The position numbers and the translations under genes were made by a program. Below are positions 41,196 to 56,050 of a stretch of 64,000 bases of DNA, one piece after another. Location: the NCBI RefSeq assembly GCF_036543075.1, contig NZ_JAZHPF010000013.1, forward strand, positions 1 to 64,000, read 5' to 3'. The notes beneath the pieces were generated by a model that was not told the DNA's origin, ran no database searches, and was given only the letters and a program-made list of their open reading frames with translations. The DNA is from Deinococcus sp. YIM 134068. Its GTDB lineage: Bacteria > Deinococcota > Deinococci > Deinococcales > Deinococcaceae. The first letter of the stretch is position 1. Every line of letters begins with the position of its first letter.

Positions 41196-43433
41196 GTGAC
41201 GACGCTGCCCACGCCACCGCAGGGCACCCCATCCCACGGTACGGAGCGCCGCGACCGGGCACGCGCCGCCGGGGTGACGTTCATCGTCCACGGGGCGCTG
41301 CTGCTTGGGCTGCTCGCCGCCCGGCCTGACCTGCGTGCGCCCAGCCTGAGCACCGCCGACGCCGCGAGCCGCACGCCGCTGGAGGTTGTGACGCTGGCAC
41401 CCCCACCCGAGCCGGAGCCGAGGGCGGAGGCTGAGACGCCGACTCCACCCGTCACGCCGCCACGCCGGGTGGAGAGGACAGCTCAACCTCCTGCTCAGGC
41501 TCGGTCTCCCCAACCTCGACCCACTCCGCCGCAACGTCCAGCCACTCCCCAGGCACAGACGCGACCACAGACGCCGCCGACCCCCGCTCCGCCCGTTCGG
41601 GCCGCGCAGCCAACGCCACAGCCGACGCCACAAGCTCCCGTCCGCACACCCGCCCCGGCAGCGACCCGGCCCGCCGCGCAACCTGCTCCCTCTGTTTCGC
41701 AGGCACAGGCCCCGACTCCGGCCAGCACACCCGAGCCGACGCGGCCCGCGAGTGCGCCCGAAGCCCCGCCCTCCACGACCGCTGCCCCGACGCCCACTCC
41801 GAGCGAGGCGTCGCCGACTCCCGCCGCCGAGGCCGTTACACCTCCCGCCCCCGCAGAACTGACCCCCGAGACGACGACCTCCGCCGGGCAGGGAACGCTG
41901 GACCCCGAACCGGAGGCGACGGCGAACGACACTCCCGCCGAACCCGTGGCCGCTGCCCCCGCCGCGCCCGCCCCGGACCCCGAACCCGTGACGGCCCTGC
42001 CCCGGCGCGAGGACGCCGCACCCGCCAGCACCACGGAGACGGCGGCACCCGCACGCGGCGAGGCCACCGCCGAGGAGGCTCCCGCCCCGGCACGCGGCAC
42101 GGCGAGTACGGGTGAGGTGGGGGAGAGCGCCGTGGCGCGGATTCCTGCCCGTTCCCAGTCCGCCAGCGGGAGCGGGGAGGCGGTACCTGTTCCCTCACGC
42201 ACAGCGTCGGCGAGCGCGAACACGGGCGAGGCCAGCGAACCTGTCGCCCGCGCGCAGCCCTCCGCCCAGGACGGCGCTTCGGAAGCTCCCGCTCCATCAC
42301 GCAGTCCGGCACCGACCACGACTGCGGGAGAGGCTGAGGCCGCCCGCCCGACCGCCCGAACCGAAAGTGCCCCCCAGGGACTGACCCCGGAGACGGCCCC
42401 AGCCGCGCGCGGCACCCTCGCGCCGGGGAGTGCGGAGGCGGTGGCGGGACGGGCCGGAAGTCCGGCGACCACGCCCGCCCCGACGGCTCCCGACGCGCCC
42501 ACGACCGCGCGGAGCGGTGCGGGTTCCACCGCCGCCTCGCCCACGCCCGAGGCCGCCGCCCCCGTCCGCCCGTCCGCCCCGGCTCCCGCCGATCCCGCCC
42601 CCTCCGGCGGACAGGCACGCGGCGCGGCGGGCACGGGGTCTGCCCCCGCTCCGGCTGCCGAGGCCGCCCGCCCCGCGCCGACACCCGGAACACCGGGCGG
42701 AACGGGGGAGGGTACAGCGAGTCCCGCCGCCCGTTCCGGTGCCACGCCCGGCGAGGATCGCCCCGGACCTCAGACCGACGCCCCCTCACGCGGCACGGCG
42801 GGAAGCAACGGCGCGACGCCCGCCGCTCCCGCTGCCCCGCGCGAGTCCTCGGGTGGAGCCGGAAGCGGCGCGGGCACCACTCCCGAACCGGGCGAGAGCG
42901 CCGGACGTGGGGGCGGTGCCGGGAGTGGGACGGGCGACGGACCCGCCGGGTCAGGGGACGCGCCCGCCGCCGGTCGGCCCGGCGCTGGCCCCGGTACAGG
43001 CACTCCTGCCGGAGGTGGCACGGGCGGCGGTGAGGTCGCCCGCGCGGGTGGAGGTGGCGGCACGGTCGCCGGGAACGAGGACCGCCCGCTGAACTGCACC
43101 GTCGTCGTGGATGTGCGCGGCCTCGGTGCCTTCCAGCGCGACATGACGAGCTTCGTGTACGACGAGGGCGGCGTGAGGTTGTGGCCCGACGAGGTGCTCG
43201 TGCGCGGCGTCAGCTCCCAGCTCGTGCAGGAGGGCAGCCTCCACACCTACATCACGTCCGAGGGTGAGATCGGCGGCTTCAAGAACGTCACCCGCGTGAA
43301 GGCCGCCCGTGTTCAGGCCCCCCGCATCGCGCCCAATGCGAAGGTCTACACGGACGCCGTGCTCACGAGCGCCGCCGCCGCCCAGTTCCGCTCGGCGGGG
43401 GCGGCGTGCCGGGTGGTGTATCTCAAGGATTAG
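41196..43433 (+). CDS. TonB-like energy transducer with very long Pro/Ala spacer and unusual C-terminus
   Basis: 745 aa. The N-terminus has one membrane helix (GVTFIVHGALLLGLLAA) as in TonB. About 560 residues of Pro/Ala/Thr/Glu-rich, then Gly-rich spacer follow. The C-terminal 120 residues are a folded domain: CTVVVDVRGLGAFQRDMTSF, VYDEGGVRLWPDEVLVRG, VTRVKAARVQAPRIAPNAKV then AGAACRVVYL. This does not read as a standard TonB C-terminal domain; the V-D-x-R-G-L-G, D-E-x-G and terminal V-V-Y strands resemble a domain seen in FlgT-like and other envelope proteins. It follows exbBD directly, which fixes its role as the motor's partner. Confidence 0.7.
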   Translation: MTTLPTPPQGTPSHGTERRDRARAAGVTFIVHGALLLGLLAARPDLRAPSLSTADAASRTPLEVVTLAPPPEPEPRAEAETPTPPVTPPRRVERTAQPPAQARSPQPRPTPPQRPATPQAQTRPQTPPTPAPPVRAAQPTPQPTPQAPVRTPAPAATRPAAQPAPSVSQAQAPTPASTPEPTRPASAPEAPPSTTAAPTPTPSEASPTPAAEAVTPPAPAELTPETTTSAGQGTLDPEPEATANDTPAEPVAAAPAAPAPDPEPVTALPRREDAAPASTTETAAPARGEATAEEAPAPARGTASTGEVGESAVARIPARSQSASGSGEAVPVPSRTASASANTGEASEPVARAQPSAQDGASEAPAPSRSPAPTTTAGEAEAARPTARTESAPQGLTPETAPAARGTLAPGSAEAVAGRAGSPATTPAPTAPDAPTTARSGAGSTAASPTPEAAAPVRPSAPAPADPAPSGGQARGAAGTGSAPAPAAEAARPAPTPGTPGGTGEGTASPAARSGATPGEDRPGPQTDAPSRGTAGSNGATPAAPAAPRESSGGAGSGAGTTPEPGESAGRGGGAGSGTGDGPAGSGDAPAAGRPGAGPGTGTPAGGGTGGGEVARAGGGGGTVAGNEDRPLNCTVVVDVRGLGAFQRDMTSFVYDEGGVRLWPDEVLVRGVSSQLVQEGSLHTYITSEGEIGGFKNVTRVKAARVQAPRIAPNAKVYTDAVLTSAAAAQFRSAGAACRVVYLKD

Positions 43434-43702
43434 GGAGCGGTCAGCCATCAGCTCTCAGCCGTCAGCTCTCAGCAGAAGATGGGGCATCTCGCTCTCCTCC
43501 CACGGGGCGAATCGCGGAGAAATCACTCTTCGGACCCGGTGGAATCGTCAGACTTCGACACGAAAAGCAGGGGCGTGGGCGGCGTTTCCTCGGCCTGAGC
43601 ACGGATGGACAAGATGACCGCCCGCGAAGTCCCCTCCTCCTCACCGCTCACCCTGACCGTCCCATCAGCCTCCCGTCACCCCCACCCGCTATGAGGTTCC
43701 CT
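43434..43702. other. Intergenic stretch with a heptamer array
   Basis: 269 bp without a convincing gene. It begins with the array at 43441-43475 and ends with the Shine-Dalgarno-like GAGG (43693-43696) of the next gene. Confidence 0.6.
43441..43475. repeat. Heptamer array of five TCAGCNN units
   Basis: TCAGCCA, TCAGCTC, TCAGCCG, TCAGCTC, TCAGCAG in perfect register, 7 bp after the TonB-like stop. Confidence 0.85.
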
Positions 43703-44395
43703 ATGCACAAACCCATCCTCCTCGCCCTGACCGTGCTGCTCTCCGCCCCGGCCCTCGCGTGGGTGCCCAAGCTGGAGGAGACCACCGCCCGCAACGTCAT
43801 TGACGGCGCGTATGGCCGCCGTGATCCGGTCGTCACCTATCAGACCCTCGACCTCAATGTGAAGGACGGCAAGTTCGTCGCGGGGGACGGGGCCGTGAAG
43901 GTCTTCGACGGCGGCGACACCTGCCTCAAGAACTGGCTCGCCGCCCCCACCGATTACAGGGCGGGCAGCCGTCCGGCCAGCGTCACCGTGAGCGGGCAGG
44001 CCGACCAACTGTACTTTCAGGCGGTCGAGGCGCGCGACAACTTCCGCAACCTCAGCGCCGCCGACGCCCTCGGGGCGGACCTCGCGGGCAAGCGGCTCCC
44101 GGAAGGCCAACTGCGCGTGGACGTGAACGTGCGCGGCCTCCCCACCGACAAGGCCCGCAGCGCCTACCTCGTCCGGCTCCGGGCACCTGACGGCAAGCTC
44201 GTCGCCCCCGCCCGCACGAGCTACGTCAACGATTTCAAGCAGGAGGGAAGCACGTGGACGGGCACCCTCGTCTACTACTTCGAGCCGCTGAAAGTCGGCG
44301 TCGGCGCGAGCGACAAGATCGAGCTGCTGGTCCGCACGGAAGCCGACACGAACTGCGCGTACAGCGTGGGGTTGGACCTGAGCCGCTTTCAGTAG
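43703..44395 (+). CDS. Exported protein of unknown function
   Basis: 230 aa. The signal peptide MHKPILLALTVLLSAPALA is followed by a soluble domain with VPKLEETTARNVIDGAYGRR, two cysteines far apart (GGDTCLKNW and DTNCAYSVG) that could form a disulfide, and beta-strand segments (QLRVDVNVRGLPTDKARSAY, LVYYFEPLKVG). The family is not recognised. The ATG at 43703 is chosen for its GAGG Shine-Dalgarno; ATG at 43691 would add four residues. It may be part of the exb transcript or separate. Confidence 0.6.
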   Translation: MHKPILLALTVLLSAPALAWVPKLEETTARNVIDGAYGRRDPVVTYQTLDLNVKDGKFVAGDGAVKVFDGGDTCLKNWLAAPTDYRAGSRPASVTVSGQADQLYFQAVEARDNFRNLSAADALGADLAGKRLPEGQLRVDVNVRGLPTDKARSAYLVRLRAPDGKLVAPARTSYVNDFKQEGSTWTGTLVYYFEPLKVGVGASDKIELLVRTEADTNCAYSVGLDLSRFQ

Positions 44396-44438
44396 CCAGA
44401 AAGTCGAAGGCAGAAGGCGAGGAGAGGTTGGCCTTCTG

Positions 44439-44444
44439 CATAAT
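44439..44444 (+). promoter_or_regulatory. -10 element CATAAT, leaderless promoter of coaX
   Basis: CATAAT is 6 nt from the GTG at 44451. Confidence 0.55.
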
Positions 44445-44450
44445 GCCCCC

Positions 44451-45245
<795 letters not shown>

Positions 45246-45250
45246 CACGA

Positions 45251-45520
45251 TCAGGAGCGGTTGCGGTCGCGGACGTACTCGTCGTGAACCATTTCCAGCA
45301 GGGCCGCACGGGAGGTACGCGGGTGTTTCCGTCGTCTGGCCGTGACGGCGCGTTCCATCGCTCCCCGGTTGCCGCGCGTCTGGTCCAGAACCTTCTGCTC
45401 CCAGTACCGCTCGGCGTTCCGGTTGGTCGGCGGTCCACTGGCTGTCTTTCCAGAGCGCGTCGCCAGCAGCATGACGGCTCGGGCCAGAGCAAGCACAACG
45501 AGGACCACAGCGGCCAACAT
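45251..45520 (-). CDS. Small single-helix membrane protein
   Basis: 89 aa. The start is the ATG at 45520, 7 nt from TACACT, although in-frame ATGs lie at 45538 and 45583. One N-terminal membrane helix (MLAAVVLVVLALARAVMLLA) is followed by a very basic, Arg/Lys/Asn-rich cytoplasmic part (NRNAERYWEQKVLDQTRG, RRRKHPRTSRAALLEMVHDE). The family and role are unknown. Confidence 0.55.
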   Translation of the reverse strand: MLAAVVLVVLALARAVMLLATRSGKTASGPPTNRNAERYWEQKVLDQTRGNRGAMERAVTARRRKHPRTSRAALLEMVHDEYVRDRNRS

Positions 45521-45527
45521 GCCCGGC

Positions 45528-45533
45528 AGTGTA
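45528..45533 (-). promoter_or_regulatory. -10 element TACACT, leaderless promoter
   Basis: TACACT is 7 nt from the ATG at 45520. Confidence 0.5.
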
Positions 45534-45634
45534 CTCATCCACCTCCAGCCTTCACGGCGTAGCTGCGGCGGTCGGCTCTTCATCTACCGGGGGAAACAGA
45601 AGAGGACGCCCCTTCCCACCGGGTGTCCCCACCT

Positions 45635-45672
45635 GCTGACGGCTGATTGCTGACGGCTGAAAGCTGACCGCT
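45635..45672. repeat. Heptamer array of five GCTGANN units
   Basis: GCTGACG, GCTGATT, GCTGACG, GCTGAAA, GCTGACC and a trailing GCT, ending 7 bp from the PiT transporter stop. Confidence 0.85.
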
Positions 45673-45679
45673 CCCCGCC

Positions 45680-46675
<996 letters not shown>

Positions 46676-46689
46676 CTGGCTCAGACGCT

Positions 46690-47333
<644 letters not shown>

Positions 47334-47447
47334 AACAATCCCCTCCGATTGTGCGCCCTCACGTCAGCCCTGTGTCAGCTCAGGCGGCAAGAGGCGGCGG
47401 GAGGCCCCGGCGTGGAAGCCTCCCGCGTCGCCCCGCAGTCTAAACGC

Positions 47448-50531
<3,084 letters not shown>

Positions 50532-50595
50532 GTGTCCTCTATTTGGCCCTCACGCGGAGGGGGCTGTCAATTGGGCAACGGTTCACCCCTCGGCG

Positions 50596-50601
50596 TACGA
50601 T
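50596..50601 (+). promoter_or_regulatory. -10 element TACGAT, leaderless promoter
   Basis: TACGAT is 5 nt from the ATG at 50607. Confidence 0.45.
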
Positions 50602-50606
50602 GAGGC

Positions 50607-50891
50607 ATGAAAGCACTCTGGAACGGGCAGGTCATTGCCGAGTCGGACGACACCGTGGTCGTGGAGGGCAACCACTACTTCCCGGCGGCGAGCGTGAATC
50701 CCGCCTACCTGCGCCCCAGCGCCACCCACACTGTCTGCCCGTGGAAGGGCACGGCGAGCTATCACACGCTGGAGGTAGGCGGCCAGACCAACCCCGACGC
50801 CGCGTGGTTCTACCCCGAGCCGAAGGACGCCGCCCGGCAGATCGGGGGGCGCGTGGCCTTCTGGCGCGGCGTGCGGGTGGTGCCGGGCTGA
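50607..50891 (+). CDS. DUF427-family protein
   Basis: 94 aa small beta protein of the DUF427 family. The full family pattern is present: MKALWNGQVIAESDDTVVVE, the NHYFPAASV loop, TVCPWKGTASYHTLEV and NPDAAWFYPEPKDAARQIGG, followed by VAFWRGVRV. Members are widespread and uncharacterised. The gene is next to the tRNA-Ile and appears monocistronic. Confidence 0.88.
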   Translation: MKALWNGQVIAESDDTVVVEGNHYFPAASVNPAYLRPSATHTVCPWKGTASYHTLEVGGQTNPDAAWFYPEPKDAARQIGGRVAFWRGVRVVPG

Positions 50892-50906
50892 GGCTTGAGC
50901 CGGGCG

Positions 50907-50935
50907 TTGACACTCCCCATGCCCGCTGCTAGAGT
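50907..50935 (+). promoter_or_regulatory. Promoter of tRNA-Ile: TTGACA, 17 bp, TAGAGT
   Basis: A consensus -35 TTGACA at 50907-50912 and -10 TAGAGT at 50930-50935 with 17-bp spacing, 32 bp upstream of the tRNA. It is the best canonical two-box promoter in the window. Confidence 0.85.
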
Positions 50936-50967
50936 GTCACCCGCTTGTCCGAAGGGACGGGTGATAC

Positions 50968-51044
<77 letters not shown>

Positions 51045-51053
51045 AGAAAGAGG

Positions 51054-51078
51054 CCCCGTGAGAGACGGGGTTTTCTCG
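51054..51078 (+). terminator. Terminator of tRNA-Ile
   Basis: CCCCGT/ACGGGG stem (51054-51059 with 51065-51070), then TTTTCTCG. Confidence 0.85.
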
Positions 51079-51136
51079 TTTCTAACTTTGGACGGGTGGG
51101 CGTCTGGCGGAAGCTGTAACAGCAGCCTGTGGTGGA

Positions 51137-51142
51137 TATTGT
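51137..51142 (+). promoter_or_regulatory. -10 element TATTGT, leaderless promoter
   Basis: TATTGT is 7 nt from the ATG at 51150 and decides that start over the GTG at 51129. Confidence 0.5.
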
Positions 51143-51149
51143 CGTTCGT

Positions 51150-51731
51150 ATGGCCGAACCGCCGCCCGCCGGAAAGCTCATTCTCGTCAACGGGGCGTCC
51201 AGCGCGGGGAAGTCCACGCTCTGCCGGGCCTTGCAGGCGAGTCTGGGTCAGCCGTTCCTCCGCTTCTCGCCTGACTTCTTCCTGTTCGACACGGACATGC
51301 TGCCGGGTCGGGGAGATGAGGGCGGCCCCTTCGCCTGGACGAATCTGCGCCCACAGGTCTTCGAGGGCTTCTTCCGCTGCCTGCCCGCGCTGCTCTCGGC
51401 GGGCAACAACCTCGTGGTGGATTCCATCGTCGAGTCGCGGGAGGGGATGGACCGACTGGTGGAGGTGCTGGGACCTTTCAACGTGTTCTTCGTGGGGTTG
51501 CACTGCCCGTTGCCCGAGCTGGAGCGGCGTGAACTTGCGCGGGGAGACCGTCGTCCCGGCGACACGCGGCGCGACTTTGGGACGGTCCACAGCTTCGGCG
51601 TGTACGATGAGGTGGACTCGACTCAGCCGCTGGAAATGAACGTCCAGATCGTCATCCGCGCGTGGGAGAGTCGGCGGAGGCCGAGCGCATTTGAGCGGAT
51701 GGCGCGCAGGGAAACAGAGACGAGGGGCTGA
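51150..51731 (+). CDS. Chloramphenicol phosphotransferase-like P-loop kinase
   Basis: 193 aa from the ATG at 51150. A P-loop, LILVNGASSAGKSTLCRALQ, lies at the N-terminus as in the CPT family. Further blocks are FLRFSPDFFLFDTDMLPG and GNNLVVDSIVES, then FFVGLHCPLPELERRELARG with a DRRPGDTRRDF segment. In CPT this region binds the small-molecule hydroxyl substrate. The true substrate here is unknown; resistance is not implied. The GTG at 51129 would add seven residues. Confidence 0.75.
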   Translation: MAEPPPAGKLILVNGASSAGKSTLCRALQASLGQPFLRFSPDFFLFDTDMLPGRGDEGGPFAWTNLRPQVFEGFFRCLPALLSAGNNLVVDSIVESREGMDRLVEVLGPFNVFFVGLHCPLPELERRELARGDRRPGDTRRDFGTVHSFGVYDEVDSTQPLEMNVQIVIRAWESRRRPSAFERMARRETETRG

Positions 51732-51765
51732 AGCCCACTAGCCCCAGCCCCTCCCACTCCAACAT

Positions 51766-53462
<1,697 letters not shown>

Positions 53463-53469
53463 GCCCCAA

Positions 53470-53475
53470 ATTGTA
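53470..53475 (-). promoter_or_regulatory. -10 element TACAAT, leaderless promoter of lipB-lipA
   Basis: TACAAT (minus strand) is 7 nt from the GTG at 53462. Confidence 0.6.
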
Positions 53476-53585
53476 CGCCCGCTCAAGCGTTCCCACCGTG
53501 CCCGGAGGCGAGATTGGGGGCTGCATTGACCACTGCGGGTGGTGGGTGACGACAAACGGAGTGGGGGGAGGTCGGGAACCGCCGC

Positions 53586-54371
53586 TCAACGTCCACGCAG
53601 TTCGTCAGCCTTGTCCTGTACGGCGTGGGCGAGGTCTTCGAGGGCCTGAATCTGCTCGGAGGGGCTGGCCCCCGTGTCGGCCACCTTCTGGACCACGGCC
53701 TCCCCGATGCGCTCCAGGGCACCGAGCTGGTGGGAGGTCGCCTGATCGATCTCGGCGATGCGCTCCACGATCTCCTGCCCGACCTCCCCGAGGGCCTGCA
53801 CCTCCTCGCGCGCGCCGAGTTGCCGCAGGGCCTCCACCCGCTCCTGATGCTCGGCGCTGACCCGTTCCAGGCGGGTGATCTGTTCGAGGGTGTCCGCCTG
53901 TGCGCGGGCCGAGCCGACGATGGTCGTGAGGGCCGCGACCTGCGCCTGGACCCGCTCGTGGATGCGCTGGAGCGTGCTCACGCTCACCTGACTCGTCGGC
54001 GTCCGGGCCACGTCGTCCAGGGCGTGGCGCACCAGTTCGTCGAGCGCCTCGGCGGCGCTGATCTGCTCCTCGCCGCTCTGGACGATCTCGGACAGGGCGT
54101 GGGCCTGGGCCTCCCGCGCCCCGCCGGGAGCCGAGAGCGGCAGCGTCCGCACCTGCTCGGTCGTCAGCCGCACGACCTGCCGCAGCGCGTCCGTCGCCGC
54201 CGTGCCCTCGCGCCCCGCCCGGATGATCGCCTCCAGCGTGCTCGTCTGCGCCCAGCCCGCCGCGCCCACGTGTTCCCGCGCCCGCGCCTCCGCCACCCGG
54301 TGACGGTGTTCGACTGCCGCCCGCCGCGCGTCTTCCAGCAGGGCGTCGCGTCTCTCCACCGAGTCGTCCAT
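53586..54371 (-). CDS. Long helical, coiled-coil-like protein, unknown function
   Basis: 261 aa, Ala/Glu/Gln/Arg-rich and almost wholly helical, with recurring pieces of about 40-50 residues (TLEAIIRAGREGTAATDALR, ALSEIVQSGEEQISAAEALD, QVAALTTIVGSARAQADTLE, RLERVSAEHQERVEALRQLG, QLGALERIGEAVVQKVADTG). These look like internal repeats of a helical-bundle unit. There is no signal peptide or membrane helix. The family is unknown; a structural or scaffold protein is possible. It is divergent from rplS. Confidence 0.6.
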   Translation of the reverse strand: MDDSVERRDALLEDARRAAVEHRHRVAEARAREHVGAAGWAQTSTLEAIIRAGREGTAATDALRQVVRLTTEQVRTLPLSAPGGAREAQAHALSEIVQSGEEQISAAEALDELVRHALDDVARTPTSQVSVSTLQRIHERVQAQVAALTTIVGSARAQADTLEQITRLERVSAEHQERVEALRQLGAREEVQALGEVGQEIVERIAEIDQATSHQLGALERIGEAVVQKVADTGASPSEQIQALEDLAHAVQDKADELRGR

Positions 54372-54483
54372 AGGGGCATGGTGCCCCGAGACCCGTGTGA
54401 GGAACGTGATGGATCGGTGGTCGTCCCCATCTGGCCGGACGCTCCGGCCCCTCCGGCCCCTTGAGCGCCACTCGCGGACCCCC

Positions 54484-54489
54484 TATACT
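54484..54489 (+). promoter_or_regulatory. -10 element TATACT of rplS
   Basis: TATACT lies about 110 nt upstream of the rplS start, giving a leader of about 100 nt, unlike the leaderless neighbours. Confidence 0.55.
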
Positions 54490-54517
54490 CCCCAGGTTGG
54501 CCCCGCGCGAAGCCGGG

Positions 54518-54571
54518 CGTCCCACACCAGGCCAAGAACGTCTCTGCCCGCAGGAAGCGGGAGGTGGGACG
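54518..54571 (+). promoter_or_regulatory. Structured rplS leader, possible L19 autoregulatory element
   Basis: CGTCCCAC (54518-54525) pairs with GTGGGACG (54564-54571), enclosing a hairpin CCCGC-AGGAA-GCGGG (54547-54561). The Shine-Dalgarno AAGGAGCG follows at 54584-54591. Ribosomal-protein leaders that bind their own product are known for L19 in other phyla; identity with those is not claimed. Confidence 0.5.
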
Positions 54572-54598
54572 GTCCGCTGGCGCAAGGAGCGAAGAGAA

Positions 54599-55078
54599 AT
54601 GCAAAGTGCCGTCAAAGTGAACCGTGGTGCGATCCTGCGCGCCGTCGAGCAGCCGCACATCAAGACCGAACACCCCGACTTCCAGCCGGGCGACACCGTG
54701 CGCGTCGAGACGAAGGTGGTGGAGGGCACCCGCACCCGCAACCAGGCGTTCGAGGGCGTGGTCATCGCCATCAACGGCACGGGCAGCCGCAGGAGCTTCA
54801 CCGTCCGCAAGATCAGCTTCGGCGAGGGCGTCGAGCGCGTCTTCCCCTACAGCAGCCCGCTGCTGGCGAAGGTCACGGTGCTGGAGCGCGGCAAGGTGCG
54901 CCGCGCCAAGCTGTACTACCTGCGCGAACTGCGTGGCCGCGCCGCCCGCATCAAGAGCGACCGCAGCCGCGTGATGAAGGACGCCGCCCGCACCAAAGCC
55001 GCCGCCGCTCCCACTGCCGCCCGGAACGACGTGGCCGGGGAGAGCGACTTCACGCCCGTCGAGACGCTGGGCGAGTAA
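54599..55078 (+). CDS. rplS: 50S ribosomal protein L19
   Basis: 159 aa; longer than the usual 115-120 because of a C-terminal Ala/Thr/Glu-rich tail, which is also known from Deinococcus and Thermus. The core reads [20 protein letters not shown], the [20 protein letters not shown] block, [13 protein letters not shown] and [19 protein letters not shown]. The start ATG at 54599 follows AAGGAGCG. Confidence 0.95.
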   Translation: MQSAVKVNRGAILRAVEQPHIKTEHPDFQPGDTVRVETKVVEGTRTRNQAFEGVVIAINGTGSRRSFTVRKISFGEGVERVFPYSSPLLAKVTVLERGKVRRAKLYYLRELRGRAARIKSDRSRVMKDAARTKAAAAPTAARNDVAGESDFTPVETLGE

Positions 55079-55096
55079 AGCCGCCTCTGTCCGTGG

Positions 55097-55130
55097 CCGC
55101 CCGCCCCCGTCGGTGGGCGGTTTCGCTTTG
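55097..55130 (+). terminator. Terminator of rplS
   Basis: CCGCCC/GGGCGG stem (55097-55102 with 55115-55120), extended by CC/GG, then TTTCGCTTT. Confidence 0.65.
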
Positions 55131-55149
55131 CGGTTCACAAAGGTCTTCT

Positions 55150-55173
55150 GCTGAAAGCTGACGGCTGACCGCT
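55150..55173. repeat. Heptamer array of GCTGANN type
   Basis: GCTGAAA, GCTGACG, GCTGACC and a trailing GCT, between rplS and the HAD gene. Confidence 0.8.
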
Positions 55174-55206
55174 CCCGCCTCACCTTCCCCCCCGCGCGGG
55201 CCTTGC

Positions 55207-55212
55207 TAGGCT
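55207..55212 (+). promoter_or_regulatory. -10 element TAGGCT, leaderless promoter
   Basis: TAGGCT is 7 nt from the GTG at 55220. Confidence 0.55.
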
Positions 55213-55219
55213 GCCCCGC

Positions 55220-56050
55220 GTGACGACGCCTCCCCGCCTTCCCCCCGCCGATCTGCCGCTGCTCCTCGCCTTCGACCTCGACGGGACCCTGCTGCCCGAC
55301 CAGGGCCGCGAGGTGCCGGGGGCGAGCGTGGCGGCGCTGGCGCGGCTGCGGGAGGGGGGCGTGCGCGTGGCGATCATCACGGGCCGCGACACCCCTCCCC
55401 GGCAGGTGCGCGACGCCGTGCAGCCCGACGCAGTGGCGACCAACAACGGTGGGCGCATCGAGATCGGCGAGGAACTGCACACCCAGGCCCACTTCACGGC
55501 GGGCGAACTGGAGGCGGTGCTGGCGCACGAGCTGGAGGATGCCCGCGTGGTCGTCTTCACGCCCGACCAGCTCTACATCGACCTTCCGCCGGGCCGCGAG
55601 CCGGAGCCGTGGATGCGCCACCGCTCCTACCGCCCGCTCGCCGAGGCCCCCACCGAGGGCGTGCTCAAGGTCGGCTTCTACCACCCCGGCGTGAGTGACT
55701 TCGCCACCCGTCTGCGCGGCAAGCACCCCGGCCTCGTGCTGACGGGTGCCCAGCCCCCCTACGACCACTTCCTGACCGTTACCCCGGTCGGCGCGCACAA
55801 GGGCGCGGCCCTCACCCTGATCGCGGAGGCGCTGAACATCCCGCTGGAGCGCACCGTCGTCTTCGGTGACAGCGACAACGACGAGGCGATGTTCGAACTC
55901 GCCGGGCACGCCGTTCAGGTCGGCACCCTGCCCCTCCTCGCCCGCCACGCCCACGAGCAGGTCGCCTCCCCCGAGGAGCTGGGAGCGTATCTGGACGCGC
56001 TGGCCGACCGGTTGGAGGAAAGGCTGGCGGGTCAATCGTCGGAGGGATAA
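55220..56050 (+). CDS. HAD-superfamily Cof-type phosphatase
   Basis: 276 aa class IIB HAD hydrolase. Motif I is LAFDLDGTLLPD (two catalytic Asp), motif II is AIITGRDT, motif III is the Lys in GAHKGAAL, and motif IV is VVFGDSDNDEAMF. The cap domain lies between motifs II and III. It likely dephosphorylates sugar phosphates or similar small molecules. It overlaps the convergent ABC gene by 19 bp. Confidence 0.9.
   Translation: MTTPPRLPPADLPLLLAFDLDGTLLPDQGREVPGASVAALARLREGGVRVAIITGRDTPPRQVRDAVQPDAVATNNGGRIEIGEELHTQAHFTAGELEAVLAHELEDARVVVFTPDQLYIDLPPGREPEPWMRHRSYRPLAEAPTEGVLKVGFYHPGVSDFATRLRGKHPGLVLTGAQPPYDHFLTVTPVGAHKGAALTLIAEALNIPLERTVVFGDSDNDEAMFELAGHAVQVGTLPLLARHAHEQVASPEELGAYLDALADRLEERLAGQSSEG

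Noticed and set aside
47397..47426. Terminator of the amylase gene
   Set aside because: GCGGGAGGC/GCCTCCCGC can form a hairpin, but no T-tract follows on the minus strand.
51150..51731. Chloramphenicol resistance gene
   Set aside because: The P-loop kinase fold matches, but such proteins are common with unknown substrates, so resistance is not claimed.
53555..53555. Longer start for lipB
   Set aside because: The extra 31 codons are unlike any LipB N-terminus, and the -10 at 53470-53475 lies downstream of that start.
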